In this document: one piece after another, positions 7,774 through 17,421 of the stretch | Layout of the letters: every line of letters starts with the position of its first letter | Numbering within the stretch: the stretch's first letter is position 1 | From: Aurantimonas endophytica | GTDB taxonomy: Bacteria > Pseudomonadota > Alphaproteobacteria > Rhizobiales > Rhizobiaceae | Length of the DNA: 64,000 nt | Assembly (NCBI RefSeq): GCF_014196845.1 | Contig: NZ_JACIEM010000005.1 | Location: forward strand, 62,001-126,000 | Direction of reading: 5' to 3' | Notes under the pieces: generated by a model | The model's database searches: none | Told to the model about the DNA's origin: nothing | The model's input: the letters and a program-made list of their open reading frames with translations, nothing else | Position numbers and translations under genes: made by a program

Positions 7774-8863
7774 TCCGGCGCTCGCGGGGAGCCGGATGTC
7801 GCGCGCCGCAGCCCTTTCCGGCGATCGCAGTGCGCGCGCGAAGATCGGGCTCGGCGTGCTTGCCGCGCTGCTCGCAACTGCCGCGCTGCTGGCGCTGGCG
7901 GTCGGTCCGGCGATGCTGTCGCCGGCGACGGTCATGCGCGTCCTGCTCGACGGACCGAACGGTACGACCGAGACGATCTCCGACCGCGTGATCGTCTGGC
8001 AGATAAGGCTGCCGCGCGTGCTGCTCGGCGCGCTCGTCGGCGCCTCGCTCGCCACGGTCGGGGCGATGATGCAGGGCCTGTTCCGCAATCCGCTGGCCGA
8101 TCCGGGCCTCATAGGCGTCTCGTCGGGTGCGGCCTTTGCGGCCGTCGCGACGATCGTCCTGTCCGCCGGCGTGCTGGCGCCTTACGCCGCCCTCTTCGGC
8201 ATCTATGCGCTGCCGGTGGCGGCGTTCGGTGGCGGTCTCGCCGCGACGCTGGTGATCTATCGGATCGGCACGCTGGCCGGTCGCTCCTCGGTCGCGCTGA
8301 TGCTGCTGGCCGGCATCGCGCTCGGGGCGCTGGCGGCAGCCGGCACCGGCTTCCTCATCTACATGAGCAATGACGAGCAGCTGCGCGACCTGACCTTCTG
8401 GACGCTCGGCGGCCTCGGCGGCGCCAGCTGGGCGAAGCTGGCCGCCGCAGCGCCGATGATGGTCGCCGCGCTGGTCTTCGCGCCGCTGGTCGGCCGCGAT
8501 CTCAACGGCGTGGTGCTCGGCGAGGCCGAAGCCTTTCATCTCGGCGTGCGGGTGCAGGCACTGAAGCGCGTGACGATCGTGCTCGTCGCCCTCGCCACCG
8601 GGGCCGCCGTCGCCGTTTCCGGCACGATCGGCTTCGTCGGCATCGTCGTGCCGCATCTGCTGCGCCTCTGGCTGGGGCCGGACCATCGCTATCTGCTGCC
8701 GGCCTCGGCGCTGTTCGGCGCGAGCCTTCTGCTGTTCGCCGACATGGCGGCCCGCACCCTGGTCGCGCCGGCCGAGCTGCCGCTCGGCATACTGACGGCG
8801 GCGATCGGCGCGCCGGTGTTCCTGTGGATCCTGCTGCGCCGCCGCGGCGTCGCGGATTATTGA
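7763..8863 (+). CDS. hmuU: Haem ABC transporter permease HmuU
   Basis: A 366-residue FecCD-family permease with about ten membrane segments, beginning near residue 28. The family signature LPRVLLGALVGASLATVGAMMQGLFRNPLADPGLIG spans roughly residues 83-118, and GFVGIVVPHLLRLWLGPDHR lies near residues 293-312; both are conserved contact regions in BtuC/HmuU-type permeases. It sits in the inner membrane as a homodimer with HmuV and accepts haem from HmuT. It overlaps hmuT by 11 bases, and hmuV starts 10 bases downstream. Confidence 0.93.
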   Translation: MSVSPALAGSRMSRAAALSGDRSARAKIGLGVLAALLATAALLALAVGPAMLSPATVMRVLLDGPNGTTETISDRVIVWQIRLPRVLLGALVGASLATVGAMMQGLFRNPLADPGLIGVSSGAAFAAVATIVLSAGVLAPYAALFGIYALPVAAFGGGLAATLVIYRIGTLAGRSSVALMLLAGIALGALAAAGTGFLIYMSNDEQLRDLTFWTLGGLGGASWAKLAAAAPMMVAALVFAPLVGRDLNGVVLGEAEAFHLGVRVQALKRVTIVLVALATGAAVAVSGTIGFVGIVVPHLLRLWLGPDHRYLLPASALFGASLLLFADMAARTLVAPAELPLGILTAAIGAPVFLWILLRRRGVADY

Positions 8864-8873
8864 GGCCAGGGGC

Positions 8874-9653
8874 ATGATCCGCATCGACGAAGCCAGCGTG
8901 CATTATCGCGGCCGGGCCGCGCTCCACCCCTCGTCGCTCGACGTCGAGCCCGGCGCCTTCACGATCGTCGTCGGGCCGAACGGGGCGGGAAAGTCGACGC
9001 TGCTGAAGCTGATGGCCGGCGAGATCGCACCCGACGAGGGCAGCGTGCTGCTCGATGATCGGCTGCTGTCGAGCGTCCCGGCGCGGGAACTCGCCCGCCG
9101 CCGCGCGGTTCTGCCGCAGAGCTCGGCGCTCGCCTTTCCCTTCACCGTCGCGGAAGTCGTGCGGCTCGGGCTCGATGCTGGCGGGCGGACGAGCCGGGTC
9201 CAGGACATCGTCGACGCGCTGGATCGCGTCGATCTGGCAGGTTTTTCAGGGCGCTACTACCAGGAGCTGTCGGGCGGCGAGCAGCAACGGGTGCATCTCG
9301 CCCGCGTGCTCTGCCAGATCGGGCCGCCGGTCGTCCACGGCACGCCGCGCTACCTCTTTCTCGACGAGCCGATCTCCAGCCTCGACATCCGCCATCAGCT
9401 GGCGGTGCTGTCGATCGGGCGCGACTTCGCCCGGGCCGGCGGCGGGGTCGTCGCGGTCCTGCACGACCTCAACCTCGCGGCCGGCTTCGCCGATCGTCTG
9501 GTCGTCCTGGCGCATGGCGCGATCGTCGCCGATGGCTCGCCCGCCGCCATTCTCACGGACCGGCTCATCGAGAGCGTCTTCGACCTCAAGCTGCGGGTCG
9601 GCGCACTGCCGCCGCCCGGCATTCCCTTCGTCCTGCCGCAGACCGCGGCCTGA
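8874..9653 (+). CDS. hmuV: Haem ABC transporter ATP-binding protein HmuV
   Basis: A 259-residue ABC ATPase. Walker A GPNGAGKST is at about residues 35-43, the Q-loop near 82 (PQSSALAFPFTV), the signature LSGGEQQRVHLARVL near 132, Walker B YLFLDEPISSLD near 161 and the switch histidine in VLHDLNLAAGF near 197. Length and the relaxed Q-loop region fit HmuV/FecE. It energises HmuU for haem import. It is separated by 10 bases from hmuU and 16 bases from hmuS, and all four genes are one operon. Confidence 0.93.
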   Translation: MIRIDEASVHYRGRAALHPSSLDVEPGAFTIVVGPNGAGKSTLLKLMAGEIAPDEGSVLLDDRLLSSVPARELARRRAVLPQSSALAFPFTVAEVVRLGLDAGGRTSRVQDIVDALDRVDLAGFSGRYYQELSGGEQQRVHLARVLCQIGPPVVHGTPRYLFLDEPISSLDIRHQLAVLSIGRDFARAGGGVVAVLHDLNLAAGFADRLVVLAHGAIVADGSPAAILTDRLIESVFDLKLRVGALPPPGIPFVLPQTAA

Positions 9654-9669
9654 AACCCAGGAAAACGCC

Positions 9670-10695
9670 ATGGATGCCTCTTCTCTCGCCGCCGCGCTGA
9701 CACCGGCCGTGCCGTTCTTCGCGACAGGCAAGCGCTCGCGCGATCTCGCCCGCGAACGCGGCCTTTCAGAAGCCGAACTGCTGGCCGAGCATGACGGTCC
9801 CGAAGTGGTCCGCCTGCGGCCCGAGATGGCGGCGATCGTCGAGGCGCTGCCGTCGCTCGGCGAGGTGATGTCGCTCACCCGCAACGAGGCTGCGGTGCAC
9901 GAGATCGTCGGAACCTTCGGCGAGATCAGCCTGTCGGGGCACATGGGGCTGGTGCTCAACCCGCCGCTCGACCTCCGCCTGCTGCTCAAGCACTGGCACC
10001 ATGCGTTCGCGGTCGAGCTGCCGGACGAGAAGGGCCCGCGCCGCAGCCTGCAGATCTTCGACGCGGCCGGCGAGGCGGTCATCAAGATCCATCTGCGTCC
10101 CGCCTCCGACGTCGCCGCCTTCGAGACGCTGCGGGAGCGTTTCGCCGATCCCGCGCCGCAGCCGCTCGCGGTCGTTGCCTATCCGGTCGAGGAGCTCACC
10201 GGGACGGCCGATGCCGAGGCGTTCCGCCGCGAGTTCGCCGCCATGCGGGACGTCCACGAGTTCTTCCCGATGCTGCGCCGGCACGGGCTGGATCGCCGCG
10301 GCTCGCTCGACCTGATGGACGAGGCTCATGTGCGGCGCCTGGGACAGGGCGCCGCCACGGCGCTGCTGAATGCGGCGAGCGAGCAGGCCCTGCCGATCAT
10401 GTGCTTCGTCGGCAGCCGCGGCTGCATCCAGATCTTCACCGGCAAGGTGAAGACCATCAAGGCGATGGGGCCGTGGATCAACGTCCTCGACCCGGGCTTC
10501 GACCTGCATCTGCGCGAGGATCTGGTGGCCGAGGCATTCGAAGTCCGCAAGCCGTCGAAGGACGGCGACCTTACCACGGTCGAACTCTACGATTCGGAGC
10601 GCCGCCTGATCGCGCAGTTCTACGGCGAGCGGCGCCGCGATCATCCGGAAGAAGACGCATGGCGGCAGCTGACAGCCGGGATCGCCGGCGGCTGA
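9670..10695 (+). CDS. hmuS: Haem-degrading / haem chaperone protein HmuS
   Basis: A 341-residue cytoplasmic protein of the HemS/HmuS/ChuS family, built of two similar halves (about residues 20-165 and 185-335). Family features include LLAEHDGPEVVRLRP near residue 35, SLTRNEAAVHEI near 68, FGEISLSGHMGLVLN near 85, and in the second half VGSRGCIQIFTGKVKTIKAMGPWINVLDPGFDLHLRED near 246-282. Members bind haem and in several species degrade it to release iron. The ATG at 9670 was chosen because the upstream open frame overlaps hmuV in a different frame. In many rhizobia hmuS precedes hmuTUV; here it is last. Confidence 0.9.
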   Translation: MDASSLAAALTPAVPFFATGKRSRDLARERGLSEAELLAEHDGPEVVRLRPEMAAIVEALPSLGEVMSLTRNEAAVHEIVGTFGEISLSGHMGLVLNPPLDLRLLLKHWHHAFAVELPDEKGPRRSLQIFDAAGEAVIKIHLRPASDVAAFETLRERFADPAPQPLAVVAYPVEELTGTADAEAFRREFAAMRDVHEFFPMLRRHGLDRRGSLDLMDEAHVRRLGQGAATALLNAASEQALPIMCFVGSRGCIQIFTGKVKTIKAMGPWINVLDPGFDLHLREDLVAEAFEVRKPSKDGDLTTVELYDSERRLIAQFYGERRRDHPEEDAWRQLTAGIAGG

Positions 10696-10916
10696 GGCTT
10701 GCGACGCGATCCGGCAAGGACTGGCGGCTGCATGCACCAGCCCCTTGCCGCGATCCGCCGCGCGCCTCTGAATTGGCAGGAGCAGCTGTCGCGGCTGGCG
10801 GTTTTGCCGCGCCGATTGCAAGCGGAACGCGATAAATCGCGTCACCGGCCCTATTTACGATATCCGAGGACTGCCGGTTTTGGCACTTGATCGTTCACGG
10901 ATACCGCGAGACGCGC

Positions 10917-11111
10917 ATGAATGCCGACATTCCAGATCCCGAGGAGGCGATTGTCGACATGATCCAGCGCCTTCGGGAGGCGGCCGACGAGAACCTGCAG
11001 AAGGCTGAAGGAGAAGCCGAGGAGAAGGTCTGGGGTCTGTGCCTCGGCGCAGCGCTGGCCAACGATGCCGCCGACCTGTTCGAAGCGGTTCTTGAGAGGC
11101 TCTCCCGGTAG
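10917..11111 (+). CDS. Hypothetical small acidic protein
   Basis: A 64-residue protein, strongly acidic and predicted mostly helical (PDPEEAIVDMIQRLREAADENL, then ALANDAADLFEAVLERL), with no membrane segment or signal peptide. The ATG at 10917 was preferred over one 30 bases upstream because the sequence becomes protein-like only from here. I do not recognise a family. It lies alone between hmuS and the convergent clcA-like gene. It could be a real small protein or a chance frame; the amphipathic helical pattern favours the former. Confidence 0.45.
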   Translation: MNADIPDPEEAIVDMIQRLREAADENLQKAEGEAEEKVWGLCLGAALANDAADLFEAVLERLSR

Positions 11112-11177
11112 TCACCGGGTACATGAAGGCAGCTTGTATCGCGTCGACCGGCCGCCCGTCTTGTCCTGCATGGGGGT

Positions 11178-12557
11178 CTATGGGGCGGTTTCCTCGATGT
11201 CGCGCGCCTGCGAGCGGCGCAAGCGCAGCACGTCGGCGACGAAGTTGCGCGCGAGGCTGTGGTAGAGCGGCGCGCCGGAGACCAGGCGGGCGGTGCCGAA
11301 GCCGAGCAGCGAGGCGAGCATCAGCGGGATGACGTTGCCGTGGTTGCCGGTCATCTCCAGGATGATGACGAAGGCGGTCATCGGCGCCTGAACGACGCCC
11401 GCGAAATAGCCGGCCATGGCCAGCGTCGCGGCAAGGCCGGAACCGGCGCCGACGATGACACCGATGGTGGAGCCGAGGCCAGCTCCCACCGCCAGCGACG
11501 GAGCGAAGATCCCGCCGGGGATACCGGACGCCATCGAGGCGAGGCTGGCGACGAATTTCTCGGCGAAGAAGAACAGCGGCAGCGGGTCACCCTCGATCGC
11601 GCTGCGCGCCTGCTCGTAACCGGTGCCGTAGGTGGCGCCGTCGGAGATGAACCCGACGGCTGCGACGACAACCCCGCAGATCGCTGCCGCGCCGACGGCG
11701 CGCCGCATCGGCAGGCTGGCGGACCAGCGCCGGATGCGTCGCAGCATCCAGAGGGCGCTGGCGGTGAACACCGCACCGAGGGCGCCGCCGATGACGCCGC
11801 AGGCGATGACCAGACCCCAGTCCTGCAGGGTGTTCGCCACGGCATTGCTCTCGCCGAAATAGGTGTAGTTGCCGGTCAGGCCGAGCGAGGCGAGACCGGC
11901 GAGAACGACGGCGGAGAGGACGAGGCCGTTGGTCCGGGCCTCGTAGGCGCGGCCCATCTCCTCGATCGCGAAGACGATGCCGGCGAGCGGCGTGTTGAAG
12001 GCCGCGGCGATGCCGGCGGCCGAGCCCGCGAGGATGAGGCCGCGGGCCTGCACCATGCCGCCGAGGCGCCCCGCTGCCAGCATGATGGCCGCCCCGACCT
12101 GGACGGTGGGGCCCTCGCGCCCGATCGAGGCGCCGGACAGGAGCCCGAGCAGGGTGAGAAGAATCTTCCCGGCCGCGATGCGCAGCGACAGGAGCTGGCC
12201 GCGATCGGCATCGAGTTCGAGGTGACGGGCGGCGATCGCCTGCGGGATGCCGCTGCCTTGCGAATTGGGGAAGAAGCGCAGCGTCAGAAAGGCCGAGAGG
12301 GCGAAACCCGCCGGCGGCAGCACCAGCATGGCGACGGTGCCGAATCCGGCACTTGAGCGGATGGATTCGAAGGCCTGGTGCGCGGCGTCCGCCAGGAGGG
12401 CGAAGCCGACGCTGACCAGACCGATCGCCAGTGCGCCCGCCCAGAAGATCAGCCGGGGCCGCCAGACGCGCTGGGTGCCCCAGACCACCCGGGATCGCCG
12501 CAGCATTCGCGACTTGCGCACGGTTCGGCGTATGGGCGCTGGATCGTGCCGCTGCAT
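11178..12557 (-). CDS. CLC-family chloride/proton antiporter
   Basis: A 459-residue CLC protein with the full set of ion-pathway motifs: GSGIP at residues 101-105, GREGP at 146-150 with gating glutamate E148, a PLAGIVFAIEEM segment at about 190-201 with the internal proton glutamate, GIPGGIFAPSL in the second half, and a tyrosine in APLYHSLARNF near the C-terminus. Having both glutamates suggests H+/Cl- exchange rather than a simple channel. No CBS domain follows. The ATG at 12557 was chosen because the upstream extension of 55 residues is low-complexity and overlaps a tRNA-like remnant. A role in acid or salt stress is inferred. Confidence 0.9.
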   Translation of the reverse strand: MQRHDPAPIRRTVRKSRMLRRSRVVWGTQRVWRPRLIFWAGALAIGLVSVGFALLADAAHQAFESIRSSAGFGTVAMLVLPPAGFALSAFLTLRFFPNSQGSGIPQAIAARHLELDADRGQLLSLRIAAGKILLTLLGLLSGASIGREGPTVQVGAAIMLAAGRLGGMVQARGLILAGSAAGIAAAFNTPLAGIVFAIEEMGRAYEARTNGLVLSAVVLAGLASLGLTGNYTYFGESNAVANTLQDWGLVIACGVIGGALGAVFTASALWMLRRIRRWSASLPMRRAVGAAAICGVVVAAVGFISDGATYGTGYEQARSAIEGDPLPLFFFAEKFVASLASMASGIPGGIFAPSLAVGAGLGSTIGVIVGAGSGLAATLAMAGYFAGVVQAPMTAFVIILEMTGNHGNVIPLMLASLLGFGTARLVSGAPLYHSLARNFVADVLRLRRSQARDIEETAP

Positions 12558-12599
12558 GGCAAAGATAACTCTCGGCTGGTGACGCGGCGACAATGGCGA

Positions 12600-12654
12600 A
12601 GGAAGCGCCGGGAGTCGAACCCTTACCTGAGCTTTTGCAGCCGTTGTCCCTTCC
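12600..12654 (-). pseudogene. Degenerate tRNA-like remnant
   Basis: On the minus strand a T-arm consensus GGGTTCGACTCCC (12610-12622) is followed by CGCTTCC, which can pair 6 of 7 with GGAAGGG at the other end. The element is only 55 bases long, has no recognisable D-arm, and two T-stem pairs are lost, so it cannot be a working tRNA. It may be a decayed tRNA fragment or old attachment site just upstream of the CLC gene. Confidence 0.3.
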
Positions 12655-12815
12655 TCCCTCCCGGCAGCAAAGGCATCGTGCCGTCGGCCCGGGTCGGCCG
12701 GACGCGACTTGCTCTGCATCAAGTCGGCAGCGTCCGGACTGCGCTATCGAGACAGCAGAGCGTGCTGCGCCGCCGCGGCCGCCGCCGATCAGATGACGCC
12801 CACTGGAGAGTCGCC

Positions 12816-13892
12816 ATGACGCGCATGATGAAAGCCGCCATCTTCGTCGAGCCCGGTCGAATCGTGCTGGATGAGAAGCCGATCCCCGATGTCGGGCCGC
12901 TCGACGCGCTGATCCGCGTCACCACCACGACGATCTGCGGCACCGACGTGCATATCCTGAAAGGCGAGTATCCGGTCGAGAAGGGCCTGACGATCGGCCA
13001 CGAGCCGGTCGGCGTGATCGAGAAGCTCGGCTCCGCCGTCAGCGGCTACCAGGAGGGTCAGCGGGTCATCGCCGGCGCGATCACGCCGAGCGGCCATTCC
13101 TACGCCTGTCTCTGCGGCTGCCATTCCCAGGACGGGGCGGGCACGCGCCACGGCTTCAAGCCGATGGGCGGCTGGCGCTTCGGCAACACGATCGACGGCT
13201 GCCAGGCCGAATATCTGCTGGTGCCGGACGCGATGGCCAATCTCAGCCCGGTGCCCGACGCGCTGACCGACGAGCAGGTGCTGATGTGTCCCGACATCAT
13301 GTCGACGGGCCTGTCGGGCGCCGAAAGCGGCAAGGTGCGGATCGGCGACACGGTGGCGGTCTTCGCGCTCGGGCCGATCGGGCTATGCGCCGCGGCCGGC
13401 GCCCGGCTGATGGGCGCGACGACGATCATCGGCGTCGATACGGTGCCCGAGCGGTTGGCCATGGCCCGCAGGCTCGGCGTCGACCACGTCGTCGACTTCA
13501 AGGCCGGCGACCCGGTGGAAGCGATCATGAAGCTGACCGACGGCCGCGGCGTCGACGTCGCCATCGAGGCGCTCGGCACGCAGCAGACGTTCGAATCCTG
13601 CCTCAAGGTGTTGCGGCCGGGCGGCACGCTCTCCAGCCTCGGCGTCTATTCGGGCGACCTGACCATCCCGCTCGGTCCCTTCATGGCCGGGCTCGGCGAC
13701 CTGAAGATCGTCACGACGCTCTGCCCCGGCGGCAAGGAGCGCATGCGCCGGCTGATGGACGTGGTAGCGTCCGGCCGCATCGACCTGCAGGCGATGGTGA
13801 CGCACCGGTTTCCGCTGGAGCGCATCGAGGAAGCCTACGAGCTCTTCGCCAACCAGCGCGACGGCGTGCTGAAGGTGGCGATCACGCCCTGA
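12816..13892 (+). CDS. Zinc-dependent alcohol dehydrogenase (MDR family)
   Basis: A 358-residue medium-chain dehydrogenase. Catalytic zinc ligands are visible as Cys in TTICGTDVH (about residue 39), His in TIGHEPVG (about 61) and Asp in MCPDIMSTG (about 153). The usual four-cysteine structural zinc lobe is replaced by a short CLCGC segment. The Rossmann region has VFALGPIGLCAAAGARLMGA near residue 175 and the acidic NAD(P) position in GVDTVPERL. The family resembles isopropanol/threonine-type dehydrogenases that act on secondary alcohols. The ATG at 12816 has a GGAGAG ribosome site 5 bases upstream. It ends 9 bases before the convergent iolB stop. The substrate is not known. Confidence 0.85.
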   Translation: MTRMMKAAIFVEPGRIVLDEKPIPDVGPLDALIRVTTTTICGTDVHILKGEYPVEKGLTIGHEPVGVIEKLGSAVSGYQEGQRVIAGAITPSGHSYACLCGCHSQDGAGTRHGFKPMGGWRFGNTIDGCQAEYLLVPDAMANLSPVPDALTDEQVLMCPDIMSTGLSGAESGKVRIGDTVAVFALGPIGLCAAAGARLMGATTIIGVDTVPERLAMARRLGVDHVVDFKAGDPVEAIMKLTDGRGVDVAIEALGTQQTFESCLKVLRPGGTLSSLGVYSGDLTIPLGPFMAGLGDLKIVTTLCPGGKERMRRLMDVVASGRIDLQAMVTHRFPLERIEEAYELFANQRDGVLKVAITP

Positions 13893-13901
13893 GGGCGCCG
13901 G

Positions 13902-14693
13902 CTACATCAGCCAGGCATGGTCCGGATCGGCGACGAAGCGCCATTTGCGCAAGGGGCCGGCCATGACGTTGAGATAATACATCTCATAGCCGTGCGGTGC
14001 GCCGCAGGGGTGGTGGCCGCGCGGCACCAGGACGAGGTCGTGGCTCTTCACCGCCATGGTCTCGTCGAGCGTGCCGTCCTCGGTGTAGACGCGCTGGACG
14101 CCGAAGCCCTGGGCGGGGTTCAGCCGGTGATAATAGGTCTCCTCGAGATAGGTGATCTCGGGAAACCGGTCCTCGTCGTGCCGGTGGCTCGGATAGCTCG
14201 ACCAGTTCCCGGCCGGCGTGAACACTTCGGTGACGAGCAGCGAGTCCGCGACGTCTTCGCCTTCCATGGCGATGTTATTGATGAAGCGGGCATTGGAGCC
14301 CTCGCCGCGCTGGGTGAGGGTGATCCCGTCCGGGCCGATGCGACGGGCCTCGTGGCCGCCCTTGCCGGGCGCAAGGCACAGCGCCAGCGTGCAGTCGGTC
14401 TCGGCGACGGCCTTCCAGTCGCTGCCGTTCGGGACGTAGAGGCAGTGCGGCGGGGTCTTCTCGAAGACGTCCATGCGCTCGCCGAGGACGCCCCAGTCGG
14501 TGCCCGCCGCGGTGATCGCGGCCTTGCCCTCGACCATGACGATGATCGCCTCGTCCGTGCCGAGCATGCCTTCGGCGCTCTCGCCGGCGGCGAGGCGCCA
14601 GAGCCTGAAGCCGACATAGGACCAGCCGGCGCTCTGCGGCGTGACGTCGTGGACGAGGCCGTGGGTACCGGTTGGCTTGCGCAGGAGCTTCAT
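13902..14693 (-). CDS. iolB: 5-deoxy-glucuronate isomerase IolB
   Basis: A 263-residue bicupin protein of the IolB family, starting [12 protein letters not shown] with the typical [18 protein letters not shown] opening. The C-terminal half has the metal-binding cupin signature [24 protein letters not shown] near residues 170-195 and a second histidine in [23 protein letters not shown]. IolB converts 5-deoxy-D-glucuronate to 5-dehydro-2-deoxy-D-gluconate in myo-inositol catabolism. Its ATG overlaps the iolE stop by 4 bases (ATGA). It is the last gene of the minus-strand inositol operon. Confidence 0.95.
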   Translation of the reverse strand: MKLLRKPTGTHGLVHDVTPQSAGWSYVGFRLWRLAAGESAEGMLGTDEAIIVMVEGKAAITAAGTDWGVLGERMDVFEKTPPHCLYVPNGSDWKAVAETDCTLALCLAPGKGGHEARRIGPDGITLTQRGEGSNARFINNIAMEGEDVADSLLVTEVFTPAGNWSSYPSHRHDEDRFPEITYLEETYYHRLNPAQGFGVQRVYTEDGTLDETMAVKSHDLVLVPRGHHPCGAPHGYEMYYLNVMAGPLRKWRFVADPDHAWLM

Positions 14694-15601
14694 GCCGCGG
14701 CCTCGCTGCGGTCGAGCCCGGCCTCCCGCGCGAAGCCGCGCAGAGCCTTCAGCCCCATCGACTGGTAATGGCGCGGGTTGCGCTGCGCCGGGTCCTGCTC
14801 GGCCTCGATGACCAGCCATCCGGCATAGCCATGCTCGGCGGCGATGCGCAGGACAGGCAGGAAGTCGACGCCGCCCTCGGGGTCGCCGGGTACGGTGAAG
14901 ACGCCGCGCCGCACGCCTTCGAGGAAGGAGAGGTTTTCCTCCCGCACCTGCCGCATGATCTCCGGCCGGACGTTCTTGGCGTGGAAATGCGCGACGCGGG
15001 CCATATGGCGCGAAGCGACCGCTTCCGGATCGCCGCCGCCGAAGAAGCAGTGGCCGGTGTCGAAGAGGAGCTTCGTCGCCGGGCCGGTGTTCGCCATCAG
15101 GCGGTCGATCTCGTCCGGCGTCTCGACCACGGTCCCCATGTGATGGTGATAGGCAAGCGTGATCCCCTGAGCGGCCGCGAATGCCGCCAGCGCCTCGATC
15201 CCGGCGCCGAAGGCAGGCCAGTCGGCCTCTTGCAGCACCGGCTTGTCGTTCACCGCCACGCCGTCGGCGCCGTGGATGGCGTTGGAGGTCTCGCAGACGA
15301 TGATCACCTTCGATCCGACCGCCTTCAGGAGGTCGAGGAAGGGCTGCATCGCCGCCTTCTCGGTCTCGAGGTCCTGCGTCAAAAGGTTCAGCGAGTGCCA
15401 GCCGGAGACGTAGCGCAGGCCCCGTCCGCCGAGCTCGCGTTCGATGCCTTCCGGCGTCGTCGGCAGCTTGTGGCCCTTCTCTATGCCGTCGAAGCCGATC
15501 GCCGCGGCCTCGTCCAGGCACTGTTCCAGCGTGATCTCGGCGCCGAGCGTCTGGTCGTCGTCGTTGGACCAGGCGATGGGGTTGGTTCCGTAGAGCGTCA
15601 T
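14690..15601 (-). CDS. iolE: myo-inosose-2 dehydratase IolE
   Basis: A 303-residue TIM-barrel protein. The N-terminus [19 protein letters not shown] and the segments [31 protein letters not shown] and [16 protein letters not shown] are characteristic of IolE, and they contribute the Glu, Asp and His residues of the divalent metal site. The enzyme dehydrates 2-keto-myo-inositol to 3D-trihydroxycyclohexane-1,2-dione. Its start overlaps iolD by 4 bases and its stop overlaps iolB by 4 bases, so translation along this operon is tightly coupled. Confidence 0.95.
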   Translation of the reverse strand: MTLYGTNPIAWSNDDDQTLGAEITLEQCLDEAAAIGFDGIEKGHKLPTTPEGIERELGGRGLRYVSGWHSLNLLTQDLETEKAAMQPFLDLLKAVGSKVIIVCETSNAIHGADGVAVNDKPVLQEADWPAFGAGIEALAAFAAAQGITLAYHHHMGTVVETPDEIDRLMANTGPATKLLFDTGHCFFGGGDPEAVASRHMARVAHFHAKNVRPEIMRQVREENLSFLEGVRRGVFTVPGDPEGGVDFLPVLRIAAEHGYAGWLVIEAEQDPAQRNPRHYQSMGLKALRGFAREAGLDRSEAAA

Positions 15602-17421
15602 GAGCGTTCTTTCAGCTGGTCTTCATAGGCCTTGCGGGCGGCGCGGACTTCTTCGCGATCCGACGTCTGCGGAACCGCGACGTCCCACCAGTGCCCGCCA
15701 TGCGGCGTCGAGGGATAGGGATCGGTGTCGACCACGATGACGAAGGGGCCCGTCTTGCCCGCACGCGTGGCGAGCGCTGCCTCCAGCTCGCCGATGCTCG
15801 CCGCCTTCACGGCCTCGGCGCCGAGCGCCCTTGCATGGGCGACGAAGTCGATGGCGGGGGCGTTCGGCATGCCGGTATGGGCGTAGAGATTGTTGAACTC
15901 GGCGCCGCCGGTGGCGACCTGCAGCCGGTTGATGCAGCCATAACCGCGATTGTCGGTGAGGACGACGGTGAAGGGCACGCCCATCATCGCCGCCGTCGCG
16001 AGCTCGGAATTGGCCATCATGTAGCTGCCGTCGCCGACCATGCAGACCACGTCGCGATCCGGCTCGGCCAGCTTGATGCCGAGCGCGCCGGCGATCTCGT
16101 AGCCCATGCAGGAATAGCCGTATTCCATGTGATAGGCGCCGGGACGGGGCGCCTTCCAGAGCTTGTGCAACTCGCCCGGCATGGTGCCGGCGGCGCACAT
16201 GACGACCGTGTCGGCATGGCTTGCCCGCTGCACGGCGCCGATGACCTGCTGGTCGGTGGGCAGCGCGTTGCCACCGTCCGGCGCGTCGGTGAGCGGATCG
16301 ACGGCGGCGAACCAGGCCTGTTTCAGGCCGGGCTCCGGCGCTGGCGCGCGATGGCTCCCGAGCGCCTCGGTCAGGTGTTCGAGCGCCGTCAGCGCGTCGG
16401 CGCAGAGCGGCTCGGCGCCGTGCTTCATCGCGTCATAGGCGGCGACGTTGATCGAGACGAGGCGGCGATCGGGGTTCTTGAACAGCGCCCATGAGCCGGT
16501 GGTGAAATCCTGGAAGCGCGTGCCGACGCCGATGACGAGGTCGGCCCCGGCCGCCACAATATTGGCCGACGAGGCGCCGGTGACGCCGACCGGGCCGTAA
16601 TTCCAATCGTGGTCCCAGGCTAGGGCAGACTTGCCGGCCTGGCTCTCGACGACCGGGATGCCGAACCGGGCCGCAAACGAGGCCAGCGCGTCCGCGGCCT
16701 CGGCGTAGTGCACCCCGCCGCCGGCGACGATCACCGGCTGCTTCGCCGCGCGGATCATCCCGGCGATGTGTTCAACCTCGACCGGGTCCGGCGCAGGGCG
16801 GCGGAAGGGCCAGACCTTCTCGGCGAAGAAGCTCTGGGGCCAATCGTAGCTCTCCGCCTGCACGTCCTGGCAGAAGGCGAGCGTCACCGGGCCGCAATCG
16901 GCCGGATCGGCCATGGTGCGCATGGCGCGGGGCAGGGCGGTCAGCAATTGCTCGGGTCGGGTAATGCGGTCGAAATAGCGGCTGACCGGGCGGAAGCAGT
17001 CATTGGCCGAAACCGTGCCGTCGGCGAAATCCTCGATCTGCTGCAGCACCGGGTCGGGGCCACGGCCGGCAAAGACGTCGCCCGGCACCAGCAGCACCGG
17101 CAGGCGGTTGACGTGGGCGAGGGCGGCGGCGGTCACCATGTTGGTGGCGCCCGGCCCGATCGAGGAAGCGACCATCATCGCGCGCCGGCGCCGCAACTGC
17201 TTGGCATAGGCGATGGCGGCATGCGCCATAGTCTGCTCGTTCTGGCCGCGATGCGTCGGGAGGACCTCCCGGGCGCCTTCGAGCGCCTCGCCGAGCCCCG
17301 CGACATTGCCGTGGCCGAAGATCGCCCAGCAACCGGCGATGAAGGGCTCGCCCGACGGGGTCATCTGCGCGCTAAGCCAGCGAACCATCGCCTGCGCCGC
17401 CGTCAGCCGGATCGTCGTCAT
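15598..17421 (-). CDS. iolD: 3D-(3,5/4)-trihydroxycyclohexane-1,2-dione hydrolase IolD
   Basis: A 607-residue thiamine diphosphate enzyme of the acetolactate-synthase fold. The N-terminal domain carries [18 protein letters not shown] near residue 27, the central domain has the [23 protein letters not shown] region, and the ThDP/Mg motif [36 protein letters not shown] is near residues 465-500. IolD hydrolyses the cyclic dione to 5-deoxy-glucuronate. The ATG at 17421 was chosen because it begins the conserved region and overlaps the iolC stop as ATGA; the upstream open frame lies inside iolC. Confidence 0.95.
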   Translation of the reverse strand: MTTIRLTAAQAMVRWLSAQMTPSGEPFIAGCWAIFGHGNVAGLGEALEGAREVLPTHRGQNEQTMAHAAIAYAKQLRRRRAMMVASSIGPGATNMVTAAALAHVNRLPVLLVPGDVFAGRGPDPVLQQIEDFADGTVSANDCFRPVSRYFDRITRPEQLLTALPRAMRTMADPADCGPVTLAFCQDVQAESYDWPQSFFAEKVWPFRRPAPDPVEVEHIAGMIRAAKQPVIVAGGGVHYAEAADALASFAARFGIPVVESQAGKSALAWDHDWNYGPVGVTGASSANIVAAGADLVIGVGTRFQDFTTGSWALFKNPDRRLVSINVAAYDAMKHGAEPLCADALTALEHLTEALGSHRAPAPEPGLKQAWFAAVDPLTDAPDGGNALPTDQQVIGAVQRASHADTVVMCAAGTMPGELHKLWKAPRPGAYHMEYGYSCMGYEIAGALGIKLAEPDRDVVCMVGDGSYMMANSELATAAMMGVPFTVVLTDNRGYGCINRLQVATGGAEFNNLYAHTGMPNAPAIDFVAHARALGAEAVKAASIGELEAALATRAGKTGPFVIVVDTDPYPSTPHGGHWWDVAVPQTSDREEVRAARKAYEDQLKERS

